DNA of 5,976 nt, taken from Phycisphaerales bacterium (GTDB lineage: Bacteria; Planctomycetota; Phycisphaerae; Phycisphaerales; SM1A02). Location of the stretch: assembly GCA_003520025.1 (NCBI GenBank), contig DOVP01000092.1:1-5976 (forward strand). Direction: 5' to 3'. The stretch's first letter is position 1, and the number at the start of each line of letters is the position of its first letter. The position numbers and the translations under genes are program-made. The notes under the pieces are model-generated. The model did no database searches, was not told the origin of the DNA, and saw only the letters and a program-made list of their open reading frames with translations. Below, piece after piece: positions 1-5,000 of this stretch.

Positions 1-491
1 GATGTGCCCGGTTCGGCAAGAAGACGATCCGCGACCTCGTTCTGAATCGTGATCCACTGTCCACCGCACGTCGGATGATTGAGCAGCAACTCCACCATCA
101 GCGGGCTGGCAATCTGATACGGAAGATTGGCGATCAGCCGAAAGGGACGACCCTGCAGCGCATCGACAATTTGCGGCGACAACATCCGCGACCGACCGAG
201 GCAATCACCGCGAATGAGTTGCACGCGGTCACCAAGCCGCGACTCGATCAAGTCGGCGAGCCCCTCATCGAGTTCGCACGCGATCACATCAGCGCCGCGA
301 TCGAGCAGCGTCTCGGTCAGTGTTCCCGTACCTGGGCCGATTTCAAGCACCAGATCACCCTGACACACATTGGCATCATCAACAAGCTTGCGCAGCAGAT
401 TCTGATCGTGTAGAAAGTTCTGACCGAATCGCTTGCGAGGTCGCAGTCCACGTTCCGCCAGCAGCGACTTGATCTCGGAGAGACGCTGCAC
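1..491 (-). CDS. rsmA: 16S rRNA dimethyladenosine transferase RsmA/KsgA (N-terminal ~163 residues, cut by window edge)
   Basis: This enzyme uses S-adenosylmethionine to dimethylate two adjacent adenines in the 3'-terminal hairpin of 16S rRNA, a late small-subunit maturation step in the cytoplasm. The visible part matches the family in order: RKRFGQNFLHD at residues 20-29, the SAM-binding loop EIGPGTGTLT at 50-59, acidic residue E73 in motif II, and catalytic motif NLPY at 122-125 followed by QIASPLM. The segment ITIQNEVADRLLAEPGT matches the stretch that follows in E. coli KsgA. The C-terminal ~100 residues lie beyond the left edge. I chose the GTG at 491-489 because a GGGAAGG box (508-502) sits 10 nt upstream. 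A TTG at 500-498, overlapping the efp stop as TTGA, is the alternative but is too close to that box. Third gene of the rny-efp-rsmA cluster, 5 nt after efp. The family assignment is firm; the exact start is less certain. Confidence 0.93.
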   Translation of the reverse strand, partial: MQRLSEIKSLLAERGLRPRKRFGQNFLHDQNLLRKLVDDANVCQGDLVLEIGPGTGTLTETLLDRGADVIACELDEGLADLIESRLGDRVQLIRGDCLGRSRMLSPQIVDALQGRPFRLIANLPYQIASPLMVELLLNHPTCGGQWITIQNEVADRLLAEPGT

Positions 492-496
492 GGAAA

Positions 497-1069
497 TCAA
501 GCCTTCCCGAGATATTCGCCCGTCTCGGTATTGACTTTGACTCGCTGCCCGTTCTCGATGAAGGGCGGAACACGAATGCGGGCGCCGGTCTCGACCGTGG
601 CTTCCTTGAGCTGATTTGTGGCGGTCGCGCTCTTGGGTTGCGGGGCTGTCTCGGTCACTTCCACTTCTACCGATGGCGGCAACTCCACTCCAAGTGCCCG
701 CCCCTCGAAGACCATGACCTTCACTTCGAGACTCTCGACGAGCCAGTTCACCTGATCACCGAGCTGATCACCGGCGATTTCCATCTGCTCGAAGGACTCG
801 CCATCCATGAAGACGTATGGCCCCTTGCCGTGACCGCTGGAATCATAGAGGTACTGCATGGTACGGCGATCAATCGAGACATCTTCGAGTTTGTCGCTCG
901 AGTTCATGCGATTGGTCTTGATGGTTCCGGTATCGACGCTCTTCATCTTCGCCTGCACATACGCAGGTCCTTTGCCCGGCTTGACGTGATCGGTGTCGAT
1001 CACGATCTGCAACTGGCCGTCGAAGATCAGGGCCTGTCCCCTCTTGAGATCCGTTGCTTTGATGGGCAT
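497..1069 (-). CDS. efp: Elongation factor P, PGKGP-loop type
   Basis: EF-P binds ribosomes stalled on consecutive prolines, between the P and E sites, and promotes peptide-bond formation. The 190-residue product has the family's usual length (E. coli 188) and its three beta-barrel domains: an N-terminal KOW-like domain (about 1-64) and two OB-like domains (about 65-128 and 129-190). The tip loop reads VKPGKGPAYVQ, with K33 at the position of the modified lysine in E. coli. The C-terminal signature TGARIRVPPFIENGQRVKVNTETGEYLG is clear. The start is the ATG at 1069, giving the typical MPIKATDLKRG, with an AAGGAAG box 6 nt upstream. A GTG at 1093, directly abutting the rny stop, would add eight residues without family support. 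The proline after KG matches the PGKGP subfamily characterised in Actinobacteria, whose lysine works unmodified; that this protein is also unmodified is inference. Between rny (24 nt) and rsmA (5 nt). Confidence 0.96.
   Translation of the reverse strand: MPIKATDLKRGQALIFDGQLQIVIDTDHVKPGKGPAYVQAKMKSVDTGTIKTNRMNSSDKLEDVSIDRRTMQYLYDSSGHGKGPYVFMDGESFEQMEIAGDQLGDQVNWLVESLEVKVMVFEGRALGVELPPSVEVEVTETAPQPKSATATNQLKEATVETGARIRVPPFIENGQRVKVNTETGEYLGKA
502..508 (-). promoter_or_regulatory. Ribosome binding site that decides the rsmA start
   Basis: On the minus strand GGGAAGG lies inside the last codons of efp, 10 nt before the GTG at 491 and only 1 nt before the TTG at 500. The spacing favours GTG. Its position within efp suggests translational coupling between the two genes. 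Confidence 0.5.
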
Positions 1070-1075
1070 GACTGT

Positions 1076-1082
1076 TCTTCCT
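1076..1082 (-). promoter_or_regulatory. Ribosome binding site of efp
   Basis: AAGGAAG on the minus strand lies 6 nt upstream of the ATG at 1069, in the 24-nt gap after rny. It supports this ATG over the GTG at 1093, which this box cannot serve because it lies downstream of that codon. Confidence 0.7.
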
Positions 1083-1093
1083 TGTGAGGCCAC

Positions 1094-2728
1094 TCAACGA
1101 GCGGTCGCTTCGGCCCGCGTTTCACGCAATACAGTGACTTTGATTTCACCCGGGAAGGTCATCTCATCTTCGACCTTGCGGGCGATCTTGTCGGCGATGA
1201 TGAAGGCCTCGTCGTCGTTGACGCGGCCGGAATCCACGATGACCCGCACCTCGCGGCCGGCCTGAATGGCGTAGGCCTCCCGGACTGAACCGCTGTCATA
1301 AGCGATGTCTTCGAGTTGCTTGAGACGCTGGATATAGAGTTCCATCGACTCACGGCGAGCGCCGGGGCGGGCACCCGACACTGCATCGGCTGCCATGACA
1401 ATCGGCGTATAGGGACTGGTCGAAGGGATGTCGCCGTGGTGACCGCCAATGGCGTTGAGCACTTCCTCGCGAGTCTCGCCAAATCGCTTGGCGAACTCCA
1501 TGCCGATGGCCGGATGGCCACCCTCCATCTCGTGATCCATCGCCTTGCCGATGTCGTGCAGAAAGCCGCACCGGCGAGCGACGGAACCGTCGAGCCCGAG
1601 TTGGTCGGCAATAACCTGACTGAGGTAGGCCACCTCCATCGAGTGCCGCAGCACGTTCTGCCCGAAGCTCGTTCGAAAATGCAACTTGCCCATGGCCTCC
1701 ACAATCTTGGGATGCAGGCCACGCATCTTGGCTTCCATGACGGCCTCATTGCCCTTCTCGGAGATCTGCTCTTCCATGTCAGACTTGACATTGGCGACGA
1801 TTTCTTCCACACGCGACGGGTGCACGCGGCCATCAGCAACGAGTCGCGCAAGCGACTCGCCAGCAATGGCGCGACGAATCGGATCAAAACACGAAACCGA
1901 AATGACGCCAGGCGTGTCATCCACGAGTACATCGGCTCCGGTCGCTCGCTCAATTGCGCGGATGTTGCGGCCCTCGCGGCCGATGATGCGGCCCTTGAGA
2001 TCATCGGATGGAATCTTCACCGAGCGCACGGTCGACTCGGCGACATGCTCGGCCGCAAACCGCTGAATCGCCATGATGGTGATCTCGCGGCTCTGCCTCT
2101 TGGCATCGGACTCCGCCGCCTCGATGATGCCCCGCTTGACTGCAGCGGCTTCCTCTTCAGACTCGTGACCCACCCGCTCAAGCAACTGCACCTTAGCGTC
2201 TTCCTGGCTCAAATCCGCGACTTCGGACAGCCTCGCCGTAATGTCGGCATCTCTGACCGCCACGGCCTCGGCCTGCGCCACGATCTCGTCTTCACGTTTC
2301 TGCACCTTCGATTGCCGCTTATCCATCGCAGATTCACGACTCGCGAACCGGTCGAGTTTTTCGTCGAGCGTGTCTTCCCGTTTCGAGATGCGATCCTGCG
2401 CGGTCTTGATTTCTGCCCGCGCCTCGGCGGCTTCGCGGTCCACTTCGGCCTTGCGGTCCTTGGCGGCGCGTTCGGCGTCGAGTTCCGCCTTCTGTCGAGT
2501 CGATTCGGCATCGGAATGCGCGGCGCTGCGCAGCGTCTCGGCTTCCTGCCGAGCCGCCCGGATCACACTCCCGGCGATGACCTTGAGCGCCACAGCACCG
2601 GCCACACCACCGACAAGAATCCCGGCGATCGCCGTGAACGCAGCCGTCCAGTCAAAGGCCAGCAAGGAGGGCACATCGGCAAGCAGTATGCCGCTCCACG
2701 ATTCGAACCAGATGTCATGCATCGGCAT
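1094..2728 (-). CDS. rny: Ribonuclease Y (membrane-anchored KH/HD endoribonuclease)
   Basis: RNase Y is an endoribonuclease anchored in the inner face of the membrane that starts mRNA decay and processing in many bacteria without an RNase E-led pathway. The 544-residue product (B. subtilis 520) shows the full architecture: a hydrophobic anchor at about residues 28-52, a long Glu/Arg/Ala-rich coiled coil at about 55-220, a KH RNA-binding domain with GRIIGREGRNIRAIE at 246-260, and an HD domain. The HD metal ligands are visible: H362 in RHSMEVA, H391-D392 in FLHDIGKAMDHE, HH at 430-431, and D448 in AADAVSGARPGARRES. The C-terminal IKVTVLRETRA is also typical. I chose the ATG at 2728, which has a GAGGAAG box 5 nt upstream; an in-frame GTG at 2758 lacks one. 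About 26 residues precede the anchor, more than in B. subtilis. First gene of the cluster, with a structured upstream region. Confidence 0.97.
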   Translation of the reverse strand: MPMHDIWFESWSGILLADVPSLLAFDWTAAFTAIAGILVGGVAGAVALKVIAGSVIRAARQEAETLRSAAHSDAESTRQKAELDAERAAKDRKAEVDREAAEARAEIKTAQDRISKREDTLDEKLDRFASRESAMDKRQSKVQKREDEIVAQAEAVAVRDADITARLSEVADLSQEDAKVQLLERVGHESEEEAAAVKRGIIEAAESDAKRQSREITIMAIQRFAAEHVAESTVRSVKIPSDDLKGRIIGREGRNIRAIERATGADVLVDDTPGVISVSCFDPIRRAIAGESLARLVADGRVHPSRVEEIVANVKSDMEEQISEKGNEAVMEAKMRGLHPKIVEAMGKLHFRTSFGQNVLRHSMEVAYLSQVIADQLGLDGSVARRCGFLHDIGKAMDHEMEGGHPAIGMEFAKRFGETREEVLNAIGGHHGDIPSTSPYTPIVMAADAVSGARPGARRESMELYIQRLKQLEDIAYDSGSVREAYAIQAGREVRVIVDSGRVNDDEAFIIADKIARKVEDEMTFPGEIKVTVLRETRAEATAR

Positions 2729-2733
2729 GGGAT

Positions 2734-2740
2734 CTTCCTC
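2734..2740 (-). promoter_or_regulatory. Ribosome binding site of rny
   Basis: GAGGAAG on the minus strand, 5 nt upstream of the ATG at 2728. It decides between that ATG and the GTG at 2758; a second ATG at 2722 is two codons further in. Confidence 0.7.
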
Positions 2741-2808
2741 ATACCGACCAGCCCTCACCGCAACGAAAGTCGTCGCAGCGACACGTGCAAGGTCCTGAAC
2801 CTCACAGA

Positions 2809-2889
2809 CTCACACGCAACGGTGTGAGCCGAACCGGTGGCGGGGCGCAACCCCCACCGATGTCGGAGCAACCGCTGTCTGCGGTTGCT
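2809..2889. repeat. Cluster of three consecutive hairpins upstream of rny
   Basis: Three inverted repeats lie in 81 bp. (1) CTCACAC at 2809-2815 pairs perfectly with GTGTGAG at 2822-2828, with a 6-nt loop. (2) 2835-2844 pairs with 2851-2859, nine pairs with one bulged C at 2841 and a 6-nt loop. (3) AGCAACCGC at 2867-2875 pairs perfectly with GCGGTTGCT at 2881-2889, with a 5-nt loop. The word GCAAC occurs in all three (2816, 2847, 2868): in the loop of the first, across the loop of the second, and in an arm of the third. No T-run follows in either direction, so these do not look like intrinsic terminators. If transcribed leftward they would form the rny 5' leader. Function is unknown. Confidence 0.6.
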
Positions 2890-2976
2890 GTCTTCCCCCT
2901 CCTCCGGAACCATTCAGGTCAAGCGATCCGATGACCGCTCCTGTCAGCACTCTGCGTATATCACCCGCGAAGGGCG

Positions 2977-3034
2977 TCGGCCCAATCGGCCGAGAAATCG
3001 GTCCAACCCGTGTCGTGGCCAGCCGTGAAATCGG
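2977..3034. repeat. Operator-like repeat block with competing hairpins
   Basis: The 13-bp word GCCGAGAAATCGG at 2989-3001 recurs with one change (A to T) at 3022-3034, a spacing of 33 bp or about three helical turns. The first copy contains a dyad, CCGA-GAAA-TCGG. Extended, 2988-2993 pairs with 2998-3003 around a GAAA loop, a GNRA-type hairpin with one G-U pair. The same segment 2988-2993 (GGCCGA) is also perfectly complementary to TCGGCC at 2977-2982, so the two pairings exclude each other. Either a tandem protein-binding site or an RNA structure would fit; the sequence alone does not decide. It lies about 110-165 bp upstream of the permease start. Confidence 0.4.
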
Positions 3035-3089
3035 GGGGAAGCCCGCGGCGTCGCGTGCCCCTGAACCCGTCAGTAGTTGAAGATTCCAC

Positions 3090-3095
3090 TATAAC
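3090..3095 (+). promoter_or_regulatory. Candidate -10 box for the permease gene
   Basis: TATAAC matches the sigma-70 -10 consensus at five of six positions and lies about 50 bp before the ATG at 3144. The hexamer 17 bp upstream (CCGTCA) is a poor -35, and TTGAAG lies only 7 bp upstream, too close to serve. Read leftward the same bases give TATAGT, also -10-like and also without a good -35. Weak evidence only. Confidence 0.2.
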
Positions 3096-3143
3096 GACGA
3101 CTCGATTCCTTCGCCCGCCACCGTCCAAGCCCCCTCCCTTGCC

Positions 3144-4940
3144 ATGCCCAAGAACCTCTCCAGCCCCATCACGAAGACCCATTTTCGCCCCTTGGTGGAG
3201 CGAATCGTGCTGTCGGGATCGCGAAGAAAGCGGCATCAGGCCATCAGAAGCCTGTATTTGGCCATCCTGATCGCCGTCGCAGCCATTGGTGTGCTGTTCA
3301 CGACCAGTTTGGGAGGCCGCATTTCGCTGCGGGCCCTGGCGGCCGCTGGTGGCGGCGTTTTCGAAATCGTCGCCATGGTTGAGGTGGCGGCCATCTGTTT
3401 GGTGACGCCCATATTCATGGCTGGCGCAATCGAACAGGAGTCCTCTCCGAGAACCTGGGATCTGCTGCTGGCGACCCCGCTCTCTTCGATGGGCATGGTG
3501 CTGGGGAATCTACTCGGGCGGACGTTCTTCGTCCTTTCGCTCATCGTGGCGGGCTTGCCGATCCTGCTCATCCTACAGATCTTCGGTGGCGTCAGCCCCC
3601 GCGCTGTGCTCATTTCAGCCGGCATTGCCGCCTGCACCGCCATCGTGGTCGGATCGGCGGCGGTCATGCTCTCGGCGACTCGTACAGGAGGACGCCGCGC
3701 CGTGCTGGCCTTCTATGCGGGTGTCATCATCGTGCTGATGGCGACGTGGGCGTTTGACGCAATATGGGGGGCACCCATGCCCGGTGCTCTGAACGCAACC
3801 GGCACCACATGGGCCACACCGCTCAATCCGTTTCTGACGCTGCACGCTGTACTCCGACCCGCCGAATATGTCGCGTCGACGCAGTCATACGGGGGTGGCT
3901 TCGCGGCCTTCTGGCTCGGACATCCCGTTGCCGCTTTCGCAGCGGCCAGCGGCCTGGCAACTCTGCTGATGCTCTCGTGGTCGGTGCTGCGGGTCCGAAT
4001 GCTCGGCCCCATCTTCGGCCGCAACGGCGAAACCGACCACCCCGCCCGCCCCCACCGCCCCGTCGGCCGCAACCCGATTGCCTGGCGAGCATCGTCTGGC
4101 AGCCCGGCAAGTTGGACGGAGCGATCGGCGAGGTGGGGCTGGGCAGCGGCCGGGATCATCGGTGGCGTTGTCTTGCTGGCCATGATCGGCGGCGGCCTGG
4201 TATCACTTCCGACCGCGAGACTCGTGCTCACCGCCATGCTCGTTGTCGAAATCACGATGGTGGCACTCGCAGCAACCGCCATCGCCGGAACCGCTGTCAC
4301 CCGCGAGCGAGAGCAGGGCACACTCGATCTGGTACTCACGACACCGATTGGCCCTGCCGCGTACCTGCAGGGCAAGTTGCTCGGCATTGTTCGCAGTCTG
4401 TTGCCCCTTCTGTTGCCACCGCTCCTCATGGTCGCCGCCACGGCGGTCGTGCTGATCGTCTCGCAGGGCTCGGGGCCGTTTATCGAGACTGCATCCGGAG
4501 ACCAACCAGCCCGGCCACTTGCAGGTTGGGGCGGGCTGCTTGGCATTGGCATTTCGCTGGTCCCGTTTGCGGCCTTCTGTATCGCCGTCGGACTTCACTG
4601 GTCGCTTCGCGTTCGCCGATCTGTCTCCGCCGTGCTGATCGCCACCGTACTGAGCGTGGCGGTAGTCGGCATCATCGGTCTGTGCGCCGTCCCCCTTGGC
4701 GGCAGCATTCCAGTGGCCGGCCCACTCGCACTGACCGTCTGCCCGATCACGGCAGTCATGGTGGCGGCCAATAGTGCAAAAATGCTCGCTTCGACCAAAG
4801 TCGATCCGAACCAATTGCAGTGGGTGCTTCTCATCGGCGGCGTCATCTCGGCGGTCATATGGGCTGGTCTGACACACATCATCCTGAAGACGACCGTCCG
4901 TTCGTTCATTGTGACAATGCGTCGATTGGCAGGGACGTAG
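3144..4940 (+). CDS. ABC-2 type permease with two tandem membrane modules
   Basis: A 598-residue integral membrane protein, inferred to be the membrane part of an ABC exporter; the substrate is unknown. I see about 12-13 hydrophobic segments, near 37-55, 73-92, 124-147, 154-176, 186-205, 256-280, 332-353, 357-385, 412-438, 460-485, 494-520, 523-545 and 559-580. The ABC-2 signature T-x-D-L-x-L-x-T-P occurs twice, at 104-112 (TWDLLLATP) and 393-401 (TLDLVLTTP). Each copy is preceded by an acidic stretch (IEQES; TREREQ) and followed by LGNLLG or QGKLLG. Two equivalent modules of about 289-residue period are therefore joined by a charged, proline-rich linker (about 285-330) that contains NPIAWR, which resembles a permease N-terminus. 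No ATP-binding motifs are present and no ATPase gene is adjacent. The ATG at 3144 is the first possible start after an in-frame stop at 3078; it is preceded by a pyrimidine-rich tract rather than a Shine-Dalgarno box. Divergent from rny, convergent with the E2 gene. Confidence 0.85.
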   Translation: MPKNLSSPITKTHFRPLVERIVLSGSRRKRHQAIRSLYLAILIAVAAIGVLFTTSLGGRISLRALAAAGGGVFEIVAMVEVAAICLVTPIFMAGAIEQESSPRTWDLLLATPLSSMGMVLGNLLGRTFFVLSLIVAGLPILLILQIFGGVSPRAVLISAGIAACTAIVVGSAAVMLSATRTGGRRAVLAFYAGVIIVLMATWAFDAIWGAPMPGALNATGTTWATPLNPFLTLHAVLRPAEYVASTQSYGGGFAAFWLGHPVAAFAAASGLATLLMLSWSVLRVRMLGPIFGRNGETDHPARPHRPVGRNPIAWRASSGSPASWTERSARWGWAAAGIIGGVVLLAMIGGGLVSLPTARLVLTAMLVVEITMVALAATAIAGTAVTREREQGTLDLVLTTPIGPAAYLQGKLLGIVRSLLPLLLPPLLMVAATAVVLIVSQGSGPFIETASGDQPARPLAGWGGLLGIGISLVPFAAFCIAVGLHWSLRVRRSVSAVLIATVLSVAVVGIIGLCAVPLGGSIPVAGPLALTVCPITAVMVAANSAKMLASTKVDPNQLQWVLLIGGVISAVIWAGLTHIILKTTVRSFIVTMRRLAGT

Positions 4941-4958
4941 CGACGCAGTCCACTCGTC

Positions 4959-4989
4959 CCTCTCTGTCTCGAGGCGCAAGCAAGAGAGG
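4959..4989. terminator. Weak candidate stem-loop between convergent genes
   Basis: CCTCTCT at 4959-4965 is perfectly complementary to AGAGAGG at 4983-4989, with a 17-nt loop that contains the palindrome CTCGAG. It lies in the 60-bp gap between the permease stop (4940) and the E2 stop (5001), where a bidirectional terminator is expected. The loop is long and no T-run follows on either strand, so an intrinsic terminator is doubtful. Confidence 0.25.
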
Positions 4990-5000
4990 TTGACCTGACG

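Larger units (their letters stand above)
2729..3143. other. Divergent intergenic region between rny and the permease gene (415 bp)
   Basis: No convincing gene is seen. Short open frames on both strands are low in complexity, have no recognisable domain and lack good ribosome binding sites. The region must hold the promoters of rny (leftward) and the permease (rightward), but no pair of boxes close to the -35/-10 consensus at proper spacing is visible on either strand. What it does hold, from left to right, is a cluster of three hairpins at 2809-2889, a purine tract on the minus strand (about 2893-2906), a TATATC stretch at 2957-2962, a repeat block at 2977-3034, and a TATAAC hexamer at 3090-3095. 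The absence of recognisable RNA family features means none is named. Confidence 0.75.

Noticed and set aside
1316..2827. A 503-codon open frame on the plus strand, antisense to rny
   Set aside because: It is wholly opposite a strongly supported RNase Y gene, its translation shows no domain and is rich in His/Arg/Leu as expected for the reverse of a GC-rich gene, and it has no sensible start context.
2867..2889. Perfect 9-bp hairpin as an intrinsic terminator
   Set aside because: No T-run follows in either direction, and no gene ends next to it; it lies between two divergent genes.
2926..2950. A minus-strand CTGACA (2947-2942) as the -35 box of an rny promoter
   Set aside because: It matches the -35 consensus well, but no acceptable -10 hexamer lies 16-18 bp downstream on the minus strand.
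2837..3028. A 63-codon plus-strand frame in the divergent region
   Set aside because: Arg/Ser/Pro-rich low-complexity product with no recognisable family, no good ribosome binding site, and it runs through the hairpins.
2961..3236. A 91-codon minus-strand frame upstream of rny
   Set aside because: It overlaps the permease 5' end antisense, is Gly/Arg/Asp-rich without a motif, and covers the repeat block at 2977-3034; more likely chance than a gene.
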